Positions 21,085-32,806 of a stretch of 64,000 nt of DNA are shown here, in pieces (position 1 is the stretch's first letter; each line of letters starts with the position of its first letter). The position numbers and the translations under genes were made by a program. The notes under the pieces were generated by a model. That model was not told the DNA's origin and searched no databases. It saw nothing but the letters and a program-made list of their open reading frames with translations. Location: assembly GCF_023053635.1 (NCBI RefSeq), contig NC_086178.1, forward strand, positions 38,858,726 through 38,922,725, written 5' to 3'. This DNA is from Elgaria multicarinata webbii. Taxonomy: Eukaryota; Chordata; Lepidosauria; Squamata; Anguidae.

Positions 21085-22745
21085 TTTCATAGAATCATAG
21101 AATAGTAGAGTTGGAAGGGGCCTATAAGGCCATCAAGTTCTCCCTGCAGGAATCCACCCTAAAGCATCCCTGACAGATGGTTGTCCAGCTGCCTCTTGAA
21201 TGCCTCTAGTGTGGGAGAGCCCACAACCTCCCTAGGTAACTGATTCCATTGTCATACTGCTCTAACAGTCAGGACGTTTTTCCTGATGTCCAGCCGGAAT
21301 TTGTCTTCCTGTAACTTGATCCCATTATTCCGTGTCCTGCACTCTGGGATGATCAAGAAGAGATCCTGGCCCTCCTCTGTGTGACAACCTTTTAAGTATT
21401 TGAAGAGTGCTATCAGGTCTCCCCTCAATCTTCTCTTCTCCAGGCTAAACATGCCCAGTTCTTTCAGTCTCTCTTCATAGGGCTTTGTTTCCAGACCCCT
21501 GATCATCCTGGTTACCTTCCTCTGGACACGCTCCAGCTTGTCTGCATCCTTCTTGAATTGTGGAGCCCAGAACTGGACACAATACTCTAGATGAGGCCTA
21601 ACCAGGGCCGAATAGAGGGGAAGCAGTACCTTGTGTGATTGGGAAGCTATACTTCTATTAATACACCCCAAAATAGCATTTGCTTCTTTTGAAGCCACAT
21701 CACACTGTTGGCTCATATTCAGCTTGTGATCTACAACAATTTCAAGATCTTTCTCATTTGTAGTATTGCTGAGCCAAGTATTCCCCATCTTGTAACTGTG
21801 CATATGGTTTGTATTTCTTAGATGTAGAACTTGGCATTTATCCCTATTAAATTTCATTCTGTTGTTTTGAGCCCAGCACTCCAGCCTATCAAGATCACTT
21901 TGAAGTTTGTTTCTGTCTTTCCGTATATTAGCTATCCCACCCAATTTTGTGTCATCTGCAAATTTGATAAGCATTCCCTGCACCTACTCGTCCAAATCAT
22001 TAATAAAAATGTTGAAGAGCACTGGGTCCAGGGCTGAGCCCAGTGGTACCCTGCTCGTTACCTCCCCCTGGTTTGAGAAGATACCATTGATAAGCACTCT
22101 TTGAGTCTGATTCTGCAGCCAACTGTGTATCTACCTAATAGTTGTTCCATCTAGCCCACTATTAGCAAGTTTGTTAATCAGAATATCAGGGGCACTTTGT
22201 CAGAAGCTTTGTTGAAGACAAGATATGTTATGTCCACAGCATTCCCACAACAGAGGTTACCTGATCAAAAAATGAAATCAGATTAGTCTGACAGGATTTG
22301 TTCTTGAGAAATCTATGCTGGCTTCTAATAACCACTGCATTGTTTTCATGGTGCTTACAGATTGACTTCTTTATAATCTGCTCAAAATTTTTCCCAGGGA
22401 TGGCTGTCAGACTGACTGGTCTGTAATTCCCAGGTTCCTCCTTTTTGCCCTTTTTGAAGATAAGGATAAAATTAGCCTTCCTCTAGTCGTCCAGTGCTTC
22501 ACCCATCTTCAGTGATTTCACAAAGATAATAGACAGTGGTTCTGAGAATTCTTCTTTATTATTCTAGGATGCAGTTCATCGGGCCCTAGAGATTTGAACC
22601 TGTTCAAAGAAATTTGACCATTTGAACTTGACCATTTGTTCATCAATCTCAAACTGCAGTTCTGCCCCGTCAGCTTGTACTTCACTTTTTCCAGGGGGGG
22701 TCATAGACCCGCTTTTGGGAGAAGACTGAGCCAAAGTAGGAATTG
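21085..22745 (-). mobile_element. CR1 LINE, 3' part with reverse transcriptase
   Basis: The 3' end reads on the plus strand ATAGAATCATAGAATAGTAG near 21090, the typical CR1 3' UTR. The minus-strand frame 21983-21252 encodes the reverse transcriptase from the catalytic FADDTKLGG motif through the thumb region (NRMKFNRDKCQVLHLR, LYSALVRPHLEYCVQFWAP, KLERVQRKVTRMIRGLE). Upstream the frame is interrupted near 21985 but CR1 continues to about 22745. The long open segment suggests moderate age. Confidence 0.9.
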
Positions 22746-23690
22746 AAGTTTCCGGCTGATTCATCTAAACCAGTACCATTCGTTATGAACATTGTAAACT
22801 TGAACATTAATCTAATTAGACAGATACCCACCTTGTTTATTGTCTTATCCCTGGATTTCCTAGATGGCAAGTATGCTATATCTTCCATGTTTAGAGATAG
22901 GTTATTTAATGCAATAGTATATTCATCTCATATCCTAGCATTAAAGTCTCCAATTACAATAATTGGGCATAAAAGATACTGTTGATAACAGTATCTAAAA
23001 GGGCCTCCAATGTGTCCCAGATGTTAGCAGGATAGTAATTGGATCCTCTGGGGGGATATATATGTTTATACATGTTAGTCTGCCCCCTTTTTGGATAGTC
23101 AACTGAATGGCTTGCAAAAATGGTGAGTCAGTAACTATTTCCTGGGTCACAACGTTTAGACTGGCAGATATACCCAAAGCGAGGCCCCCACAGCTCCTCC
23201 CTTTCTTGAAAGTTTTTTTTTTTTGCTGGTACTGAGAATATTTGATAGCCTTGTAGTTCTATTTTTTGTGCCCTGGTTTCTTGTAGACTAAATATATGAA
23301 AGTTGGTCAGATATTGTACAAACTCCAAATCATTCAGCTTGTTCTCCAACCCCGCGATATTCCAAGACAGTAGTTTAAGCGACTCTGTTTGCACTTCCAG
23401 ATGGAACCTTTTAGTTAGACCAGGAGGTGAAATTTGATTGTTACATCAACTTTTATCTAGGTCTTGTCAATCTTCACCAGGGTTCAGTTTCAGTATGCTA
23501 CACGGCTTTGTTTTAGTGATTTCTAAGGGGATATATTCACCAACTGGGCTCAGTGTTAATTTTCCTTCATATATCGCTGTTATCAATTTGCCATCCTCAT
23601 TAAGCAGTTGAATGAAGCATGCAGAGGGAGGAATATTCAATTTGAAACCACGTGGCTGCCTGTGTAATGGCGACGGTCATAACCCCAAAA
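22746..23690 (-). mobile_element. LINE fragment with APE-type endonuclease domain, family not fixed
   Basis: The minus strand at 23394-23128 encodes LKLLSWNIAGLENKLNDLEF, then QYLTNFHIFSLQETRAQK. SWN and QET are the start motifs of the apurinic-type endonuclease of non-LTR retrotransposons. Further endonuclease sequence follows at 23177-22995 (CINIYIPPEDP). It joins CR1 at about 22745 in the same orientation but looks like a different LINE, possibly of the Vingi/I group. It is broken. Confidence 0.7.
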
Positions 23691-25499
23691 GAAAGCGAAT
23701 GCAGAAAGCCATGGTAAGGCAGGATGATTTTTTATTAATTTATATTTGCTGAATTGTCATGGCTTCCCTCAAAGAATACCGGAAAAAGTAGTGTGGTGAG
23801 GGTGTAGAACTACAGTTCCCAGGATTTTCTAGGGAAAAGGAATAGCTAATGATCCAATTTAATTCTTTGGTATACATATGTCCTCTGCAGTTATCAGTGG
23901 GACACCAGAGTAAACTGTTTTGTTGCTTTCCTGCTACTTGTACCTTTCCCCCCTTCCCTTAAACTTGCCCTCTAACCTTGAGCTTCATAAAGTTTCTGAA
24001 TTTAGAACCTGAGGTTTGACTGCATATTTTGACAACCAAAGTTCTTTCCCCTACATGTCAAACAGTGACGCCAGAAAGGCCGGGCAGAGGTCCGGGACCA
24101 AAAATACAGTCTCTCCCCCCCACCAGCCCCCGCCACTCAGCGCTCACTCTCCCCCGTGCCATCTCCCCCCTTACCCCTCCCCTTTTAAAACTTCCTTTTA
24201 ACTTTTAAAACAGGTTGGGGCACGTTGCCACATGGACAGAGGTACGCGGCACAACTGCAGCTGTGCTCTGCAGTGCCCAAACTCTTCTAAAAGTTAAAAA
24301 AGAGAAAAGATCCTGATAAGGAGGTAGAGTAAGTGTGTGTGGGAGAAAGACTAGACAGAGAGCTATGCTGGGGGGCGGGGTGGGGAACATGCCGGTGGGG
24401 GGAGAGAATACTGCCCAGGAGTATGCGTGTGACCTCCCCCTGACATGTGTCTTGTTCGGGGGCCATTCAAGCCAGGCGGCAACACCCATGTTGGACCCAG
24501 ACTGCTCTCCCATGCTCCTGACGTCGACCCAGGAGAGATCAGGAGAAAACAGGCCGAACTCTCACACACCAGTGAACAGGGAGTTGGTTGGTTGCCCCCA
24601 GTCCCAGAATGAAAATCCACTTCTGTCACTTTGACTTCCTCTTGCTAAAGGGATCTGGTGAACTGAATTGAGAGCAGGGTTGCCAGAGGCCAAGAAGGAT
24701 AGGGGTTCTGTACCTTTGAAAGCTGCCAAGAGGGTGAATGCGTGAGAAGCGGCACTTGGTGAAATGCCCTTTTCTACACACATGTGAAAGGCACAGAAGC
24801 CCAGTTCTCTTTGGTATCTGGTCACCCTGAGACAGGGGTAGCAAAAGGAAAACATAGTGCTGCAGACGGATTGCATCCCCCAGCAACACAGCACAGCAGG
24901 ATAGAAGTTCTTCTGCAATGGCATTGCCTTGGTGTGGGGCTGGACTTGCGGTCAGGATGGTGGGGAGCTCTTAGGGTGGGCTTTTCCCATGCACCAAGGA
25001 TACTGGCATGGTGGGGAGGGTGAAGGCTGTAAGAACCATAAAAACCCAAAACACACACACACGGTGTTATTATTTGTCATAATTTATTTATTAATTGTTA
25101 TTGCTTAGTCTACCCTGATAATTGAAGAGGGTATTTTTGCAAGTAAAAGGGTTGTTCGGGTTAATTCACTCGCACTTATTGAAAGTCAGGTAGGTGCAGG
25201 AAATGCATGTAGGACTATGGCAAGTGAGCAACTTGAGGGACCTCTCTGGTGATTGGCAACTGGCAAAGACTGTGGGACCTATTGGAAGAAAACACAGTAC
25301 TTTTGGGGCTAAGTCAACACAACTGCTCAGAGTTTCAGGGGCCCAAAACTAAGGAAGGCCTCCCCCTATACACCTAGAAAACTGAGGCTGTGGTGGAAGG
25401 GAGTGCCAAACCTGATTCAGCACAAGAGCCCAAATTAAATTTCAGAGCAGCTCTTGGAAGCCAGGTTCTAGAAGTGAGTGGGGTTGAAGGAAAAAAGCA
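23691..25499. other. intergenic, unassigned
   Basis: No gene recognised. AACTACAGTTCCCAGGATTT near 23810 is MITE-like. Several overlapping open frames at 24200-25060 in GC-richer DNA match nothing I know. Confidence 0.4.
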
Positions 25500-25504
25500 G
25501 ATGT

Positions 25505-25605
25505 TTATTTCTTTCTTCATTTTATTTAAAACATTTATTGGCCACCTTTCAGGGCAAGAGACCCCAGACAGAGGCTTACAATAATAAAATACACATTTTC
25601 ATTGG
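25505..25605 (-). repeat. retroposon tail at the left border of the 57-bp region
   Basis: The minus strand reads GTAAGCCTCTGTCTGGGGTC, then GAAAGGTGGCCAATAAATG, then A-rich. This is a SINE/LINE tail type, although the AATAAA motifs could also serve the exon-like segment to its right. Confidence 0.5.
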
Positions 25606-25736
25606 AGAACTGCATTAAGCAATTGAAAACGAAGGCTTCCCTGCTCTCCCCTTGATGGGCCATCTGGCCAGTAAAGTGTGAAGTCCGGCAATAAGGGGTC
25701 CCCTCCCTTTGAAGGCAGTGCTTTCCTTTCACATCT

Positions 25737-25890
25737 TTACAGCAGAATTTCCAGGCATCCCTTCTTCGGCAGCTGCATTCCCTTTCCATTCAATCCATCC
25801 AGCAGGTGGAAAGCAGAGAAATGGCCAGGGAAGTCTTCATCCAGGACAGCCAGGAGGGCCTTGATTTCAAAAGTGTAGCAGACAATCAAC
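25737..25890 (-). pseudogene. exon-like segment of module M0, open to a stop; product unknown
   Basis: A pyrimidine-rich tract and AG (25892-25891) precede an open segment of 51 codons ending in TAA. It includes VLDEDFPGHFSAFHLLDGLN, then GKGMQLPKKGCLEILL. I do not recognise the protein. The partial copy at 53050-52989 keeps the same frame and stop (GLNGKSVQLPKKGCLEVLI), with several changes at third codon positions. Inner copies have an 18-base deletion and an earlier TGA. It could be the last exon of a gene that lost its upstream exons, or a chance frame. Confidence 0.35.
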
Positions 25891-25964
25891 CTGGCATAGA
25901 GGAGTGAAAATTTACAATCAACAAACGAGAAGGAAATAAAACACAAAAACAAGTGCATTCAAAG

Positions 25965-26075
25965 CCAGTGTAATATGTTTAGAGGGTTGGACTGACCTAC
26001 CTTGTAGGGTTGTTTCGAGGATGAGATGGAGAGGAAGATGACGATGTAAGATGCCTCGGATTCCGTGGAAGTGTT
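25965..26075 (+). repeat. SINE remnant with internal deletion
   Basis: AGAGGGTTGGACTGACCTACC, then GTAGGGTTGTTTCGAGGATG, then GAGGAAGATGACGATGTAAG. It joins the tRNA-like head of a squamate SINE directly to its 3' part. The same shortened SINE occurs in every module copy. Confidence 0.65.
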
Positions 26076-27695
26076 AAAAATCAAAGCCCACAACATGAAG
26101 GGGAGACAGGGGAGGGGAGAATGGCCCCTAAAGAGTGAAGGCTGGCAAGAAACAGTGCTCTCCCATTGAAGGGGTCTCTGGCCACTGAAGTGTGCAGATG
26201 GGCAATAAAACAGTGATCTCTATATAAAGAGGAATCTGGCCAGTAAAGTGTGGTGTCCTGCAATAAGCACTTCTCTCCCCTTGAAGGGAAGACTGGCTGG
26301 TAAAGTGTGGTGTCCTGCAATAAGCACTTCTCTCCCCGTGTAGGGAAGACTGGCTGGTAAAGTGTGGTGTCCTGCAATAAGCACTTCTCTCCCCGTGTAG
26401 GGAAGACTGGTTGGTAAAGTGTGGTGTCCTGCAATAAGCACTTCTCTCCCCGTGTAGGGAAGACTGGTTGGTAAAGTGTGGTGTCCTGCAATAAGCACTT
26501 CTCTCCCCGTGTAGGGAAGACTGGCTGGTAAAGTGTGGTGTCCTGCAATAAGCACTTCTCTCCCCGTGTAGGGAAGACTGGTTGGTAAAGTGTGGTGTCC
26601 TGCAATAAGCACTTCTCTCCCCGTGTAGGGAAGACTGGTTGGTAAAGTGTGGTGTCCTGCAATAAGCACTTCTCTCCCCTTGAAGGGAAGACTGGCTGGT
26701 AAAGTGTGGTGTCCTGCAATAAGCACTTCTCTCCCCGTGTAGGGAAGACTGGTTGGTAAAGTGTGGTGTCCTGCAATAAGCACTTCTCTCCCCTTGAAGG
26801 GAAGACTGGCTGGTAAAGTGTGGTGTCCTGCAATAAGCATTTCTCTCCTCTTGAAGGGAAGACTGGCTAGTAAAGTGTGGTGTCCTGCAATAAGCACTTC
26901 TCTCCCCGTGTAGGGAAGACTGGTTGGTAAAGTGTGGTGTCCTGCAATAAGCACTTCTCTCCCCTTGAAGGGAAGACTGGCTGGTAAAGTGTGGTGTCCT
27001 GCAATAAGCACTTCTCTCCCCGTGTAGGAAAGACTGGCTGGTAAAGTGTGGTGTCCTGCAATAAGCACTTCTCTCCCCTTGAAGGGAAGACTGGCAAGTA
27101 AAGTGTGGTGTCCTGCAATAAGCACTTCTCTCCCCGTGTAGGGAAGACTGGTTGGTAAAGTGTGGTGTCCTGCAATAAGCACTTCTCTCCCCTTGAAGGG
27201 AAGACTGGCTGGTAAAGTGTGGTGTCCTGCAATAAGCACTTCTCTCCCCGTGTAGGGAAGACTGGCTGGTAAAGTGTGATTTCCTGCAATAAGCACTTCT
27301 CTCCCCTTGAAGGGAAGACTGGCAAGTAAAGTGTGGTGTCCTGCAATAAGCACTTCTCTCCCCTTGAAGGGAAGACTGGTTGGTAAAGTGTGGTGTCCTG
27401 CAATAAGCACTTCTCTCCCCTTGAAGGGAAGACTGGCTGGTAAAGTGTGGTGTCCTGCAATAAGCACTTCTCTCCCCTTGAAGGGAAGACTGGTTGGTAA
27501 AGTGTGGTGTCCTGCAATAAGCACTTCTCTCCCCTTGAAGGGAAGACTGGCTAGTAAAGTGTGGAATCCTGCAATAAGCACTTGTCTTCCCTTGAAGGGA
27601 AGACTGGCTGGTAAAGTGTGGTGTCCTGCAATAAGCACTTCTCTCCCCTTGAAGGGAAGACTGGTTGGTAAAGTGTGGTGTCCTGAAATAAGCAC

Positions 27696-27943
27696 TCAGA
27701 ATTTTAACACTTAATTTTTACTTAAATTTAAATTATACTGTTTTAACTCTGTATTTTAACCTTATATCAATTTTGCTGCGTGGTTTTATCCTGGTTGTGC
27801 TTTTTATATTGTATTTTGTATTTGTATTTTCAACTTGTAGGTTGTTTTATGATGGTTTTAATTTTTGTGAACCGCCCAGAGAGCTTCGGCTATTGGGCGG
27901 TATAAAAATGTAATAAATAAATAAAATAAATAAATAAATAAAT
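27696..27943 (+). repeat. 248-bp L2-like tail inside the array, copy 1
   Basis: Starts TCAGAATTTTAACACTTAAT and ends in the CCGCCCAGAGAGCTTCGGC hairpin plus (AAAT)n. Array sequence resumes at GAAGGGAAGACATG. Confidence 0.92.
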
Positions 27944-29240
27944 GAAGGGAAGACATGTTAGTAAAGTGTGCTTTCTTGCAATAAGCACTTCTCTCCCCGT
28001 GAAGGGAAGACTGGCTAGTAAAGTGTGGTGTCCTGCAATAAGCATTTCTCTCCCCGTGAAGGGAGGACAGTCTAGTAAAGTGTGGTATCCTGCAATAAGC
28101 ACTTCTCTCCCCTTGAAGGGAAGACTGGCCAGTAAAGTGTGGTGTCCTGCAATAAGCACTTCTCTCCCCATAAAGGGAAGACTGGCCAGTAAAGTGTGGT
28201 ATCCTGCAATAAGCACTTCTCTCCCCTTGAAGGGAAGACTGGCTAGTAAAGTGTGGTGTCCTGCAATAAGCACTTCTCTCCCCGTGTAGGGAAGACTGGC
28301 TAGTAAAGTGTGGTGTCCTGAAATAAGCACCTCTCTCCCTTGAAGGGAGGACTGGCTAGTAAAGTGTGGTGTGCTGAAAGAAGCACTTCTCTCCCCGTGA
28401 AGGGAAGACTGGCCGGTAAAGTGTGGTATCCTGCAATAAGCACTTCTCTCCCCTTGAAGGGAAGACTGGCCAGTAAAGTGTGGTGTCCTGCAATAAGCAC
28501 TTCTCTCCCCATAAAGGGAAGACTGGCCAGTAAAGTGTGGTATCCTGCAATAAGCACTTCTCTCCCCTTGAAGGGAAGACTGGCCAGTAAAGTGTGGTGT
28601 CCTGCAATAAGCACTTCTCTCCCCATAAAGGGAAGACTGGCCAGTAAAGTGTGGTGTCCTGCAATAAGCATTTCTCTCCCCGTGAAGGGAAGACTGGCCA
28701 GTAAAGTGTGGAGTCCTGCAATAAGCACTTCTCTCCCCTTGAAGGGAAGACTGGCCAGTAAAGTGTGGTGTCCTGCAATAAGCACTTCTCTCCCCATCAA
28801 GGGAAGACTGGCCAGTAAAGTGTGGTATCCTGCAATAAGCACTTCTCTCCCCTTGAAGGGAAGACTGGCCAGTAAAGTGTGGTATACTGCAATAACTACT
28901 TCTCTCCCCTTGAAGGGAAGACTGGCTAGTAAAGTGTGGTGTACAGCAATAAGCACTTCTCTCCCCGTGAAGGGAAGACTGGCCAGTAAAGTGTGGAGTC
29001 CTGCAATAAGCACTTCTCTCCGCGTGAAGGGAAGACTATCTAGTAAAGTGTGCTTTCTTGCAATAAGCACTTCTCTCCCCTTGAAGGGAAGACTGGCTAG
29101 TAAAGTGTGGTGTCCTGCAATAAGCACTTCTCTCCCCTTGAAGGGAAGACTGGCTAGTAAAGTGTGGTGTCCTGAAATAAGCACCTCTCTCCCTTGAAGG
29201 GAGGACTGGCTAGTAAAGTGTGGTGTCCTGAAATAAGCAC

Positions 29241-29488
29241 TCAGTATTTTAACACTTAATTTTTACTTAAATTTAAATTATACTGTTTTAACACTGTATT
29301 TTAACCTTATATCAATTTTGCTGCGTGGTTTTATCCTGGTTGTGCTTTATATATTGTATTTTGTATTTGTATTTTCAACTTGTTGGTTATTTTATGATGG
29401 TTTTAATTTTTGTGAACCGCCCAGAGAGCTTCGGCTATTGGGCGGTATAAAAATGTAATAAATAAATAAAATAAATAAATAAATAAAT
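29241..29488 (+). repeat. 248-bp L2-like tail inside the array, copy 2
   Basis: Same length and same junctions as copy 1, with few substitutions. Confidence 0.92.
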
Positions 29489-31640
29489 GAAGGGAAGACA
29501 TGTTAGTAAAGTGTGGTGTCCTGCAATAAGCACCTCTCTCCCTTGAAGGGAGGACTGGCTAGTAAAGTGTGGTGTGCTGAAAGAAGCACTTCTCTCCCCG
29601 TGAAGGGAAGACTGGCTAGTAAAGTGTGGTGTCCTGCAATAAGCACTTCTCTCCCCGTGTAGGGAAGACTGGTTGGTAAAGTGTGGTGTCCTGCAATAAG
29701 CACTTCTCTCCCCTTGAAGGGAAGACTGGCTAGTAAAGTGTGGTGTCCTGCAATAAGCACTTCTCTCCCCTTGAAGGGAAGACTGGCTAGTAAAGTGTGG
29801 TGTACAGCAATAAGCACTTCTCTCCCCGTGAAGGGAAGACTGGCTAGTAAAGTGTGGAGTCCTGCAATAAGCACTTCTCTCCGCGTGAAGGGAAGACTAT
29901 CTAGTAAAGTGTGCTTTCTTGCAATAAGCACTTCTCTCCCCTTGAAGGGAAGACTGGCTAGTAAAGTGTGGTGTCCTGCAATAAGCACTTCTCTCCCCTT
30001 GAAGGGAAGACTGGCTAGTAAAGTGTGGTGTACAGCAATAAGCACTTCTCTCCCCGTGAAGGGAAGACTGGCTAGTAAAGTGTGGAGTCCTGCAATAAGC
30101 ACTTCTCTCCGCGTGAAGGGAAGACTATCTAGTAAAGTGTGCTTTCTTGCAATAAGCACTTCTCTCCCCTTGAAGGGAAGACTGGCTAGTAAAGTGTGGT
30201 GTCCTGCAATAAGCACTTCTCTCCCCTTGAAGGGAAGACTGGCTAGTAAAGTGTGGTGTCCTGAAATAAGCACCTCTCTCCCTTGAAGGGAGGACTGGCT
30301 AGTAAAGTGTGGTGTCCTGAAAGAAGCACTTCTCTCCCCGTGAAGGGAAGACTGGCCGGTAAAGTGTGGTATCCTGCAATAAGCACTTCTCTCCCCTTGA
30401 AGGGAAGACTGGCTAGTAAAGTGTGGAGTCCTGCAATAAGCACTTCTCTCCCCGTGAAGGGAAGACTGGCCAGTAAAGTGTTGTGTCCTGCAATAAGTAC
30501 TTCTCTCCCCGTGAAGGGAAGACTGGCTAGTAAAGTGTGGTGTCCTGCAATAAGCACTTCTCTCCCCGTGTAGGGAAGACTGGCTGGTAAAGTGTGGTGT
30601 CCTGCAATAAGCACTTCTCTCCCCTTGAAGGGAAGACTGGTTGGTAAAGTGTGGTGTCCTGTAATAAGCACTTCTCTCCCCTTGAAGGGAAGACTGGCTG
30701 GTAAAGTGTGGTGTCCTGCAATAAGCACTTCTCTCCCCGTGTAGGGAAGACTGGCTGGTAAAGTGTGGTGTCCTGCAATAAGCACTTCTCTCCCCGTGTA
30801 GGGAAGACTGGTTGGTAAAGTGTGGTGTCCTGCAATAAGCACTTCTCTCCCCTTGAAGGGAAGACTGGCTGGTAAAGTGTGGTGTCCTGCAATAAGCATT
30901 TCTCCCCTCTTGAAGGGAAGACTGGCTAGTAAAGTGTGGTGTCCTGCAATAAGCACTTCTCTCCCCGTGTAGGGAAGACTGGTTGGTAAAGTGTGGTGTC
31001 CTGCAATAAGCACTTCTCTCCCCTTGAAGGGAAGACTGGCTGGTAAAGTGTGGTGTCCTGCAATAAGCACTTCTCTCCCCGTGTAGGGAAGACTGGCTGG
31101 TAAAGTGTGGTGTCCTGCAATAAGCACTTCTCTCCCCGTGTAGGGAAGACTGGTTGGTAAAGTGTGGTGTCCTGCAATAAGCACTTCTCTCCCCTTGAAG
31201 GGAAGACTGGCTGGTAAAGTGTGGTGTCCTGCAATAAGCACTTCTCTCCCCGTTTAGGGAAGACTGGCTGGTAAAGTGTGGTGTCCTGCAATAAGCACTT
31301 CTCTCCCCTTGAAGGGAAGACTGGCAAGTAAAGTGTGGTGTCCTGCAATAAGCACTTCTCTCCCCGTGTAGGGAAGACTGGTTGGTAAAGTGTGGTGTCC
31401 TGCAATAAGCACTTCTCTCCCCTTGAAGGGAAGACTGGCAAGTAAAGTGTGGTGTCCTGCAATAAGCACTTCTCTCCCCGTGTAGGGAAGACTGGCTGGT
31501 AAAGTGTGGTTTCCTGCAATAAGCACTTCTCTCCCCTTGAAGGGAGGACTGGCTAGTAAAGTGTGGTGTCCTGAAATAAGCACTTCTCTCCCCTTGAAGG
31601 GAGGACTGGCTAGTAAAGTGTGGTGTCCTGAAATAAGCAC

Positions 31641-31888
31641 TCAGTATTTTAACACTTAATTTTTACTTAAATTTAAATTATACTGTTTTAACTCTGTATT
31701 TTAACTTTATATCAATTTTGCTGCGTGGTTTTATCCTGGTTGTGCTTTATATATTGTATTTTGTATTTGTATTTTCAACTTGTTGGTTATTTTATGATGG
31801 TTTTAATTTTTGTGAACCGCCCAGAGAGCTTCGGCTATTGGGCGGTATAAAAATGTAATAAATAAATAAAATAAATAAATAAATAAAT
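31641..31888 (+). repeat. 248-bp L2-like tail inside the array, copy 3
   Basis: Same length and junctions. Nearly identical to copy 2. Confidence 0.92.
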
Positions 31889-32558
31889 GAAGGGAAGACA
31901 TGTTAGTAAAGTGTGGTGTCCTGCAATAAGCACCTCTCTCCCTTGAAGGGAGGACTGGCTAGTAAAGTGTGGTGTGCTGAAAGAAGCACTTCTCTCCCCG
32001 TGAAGGGAAGACTGGCCGGTAAAGTGTGGTATCCTGCAATAAGCACTTCTCTCCCCTTGAAGGGAAGACTGGCTAGTAAAGTGTGGTGTCCTGCAATAAG
32101 CACTTCTCTCCCCTTGAAGGGAAGACTGGCTAGTAAAGTGTGGAGTCCTGCAATAAGCACTTCTCTCCCCTTGAAGGGAAGACTGGCCAGTAAAGTGTGG
32201 TATACTGCAATAACTACTTCTCTCCCCTTGAAGGGAAGACTGGCTAGTAAAGTGTGGTGTACAGCAATAAGCACTTCTCTCCCCGTGAAGGGAAGACTGG
32301 CCAGTAAAGTGTGGAGTCCTGCAATAAGCACTTCTCTCCGCGTGAAGGGAAGACTATCTAGTAAAGTGTGCTTTCTTGCAATAAGCACTTCTCTCCCCTT
32401 GAAGGGAAGACTGGCTAGTAAAGTGTGGTGTCCTGCAATAAGCACTTCTCTCCCCTTGAAGGGAAGACTGGCTAGTAAAGTGTGGTGTCCTGAAATAAGC
32501 ACCTCTCTCCCTTGAAGGGAGGACTGGCTAGTAAAGTGTGGTGTCCTGAAATAAGCAC

Positions 32559-32806
32559 TCAGTATTTTAACACTTAATTTTTACTTAAATTTAAATTATA
32601 CTGTTTTAACTCTGTATTTTAACCTTATATCAATTTTGCTGCGTGGTTTTATACTGGTTGTGCTTTATATATTGTATTTTGTATTTGTATTTTCAACTTG
32701 TTGGTTATTTTATGATGGTTTTAATTTTTGTGAACCGCCCAGAGAGCTTCGGCTATTGGGCGGTATAAAAATGTAATAAATAAATAAAATAAATAAATAA
32801 ATAAAT
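32559..32806 (+). repeat. 248-bp L2-like tail inside the array, copy 4
   Basis: Same length and junctions. One visible difference is TTTTATACTGG for TTTTATCCTGG. Confidence 0.92.

Larger units (their letters stand above)
25640..26110. repeat. module M0, outermost left copy of the exon-bearing module
   Basis: Contains a diverged 57-bp-like unit (25640-25700), an exon-like segment (25890-25737, minus) and a SINE piece (25965-26075). Related copies lie at 38656, 41586, 44174, 46983 and 52358, with a partial one at 52935. M0 lacks the retroposon insert of about 155 bp found in the inner copies. Confidence 0.8.

Noticed and set aside
24016-25058. Overlapping GC-rich open frames
   Set aside because: They occur on both strands over the same bases, have low-complexity proline-rich translations, and show no splice sites tied to a known family.
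26081-27695. Long open frames of repeated 19-residue peptides, up to 733 codons, throughout 26-52 kb on both strands
   Set aside because: They overlap each other in several frames, begin and end with unit variants, and follow from a stop-free unit of 19 codons. No splice or start context supports them.
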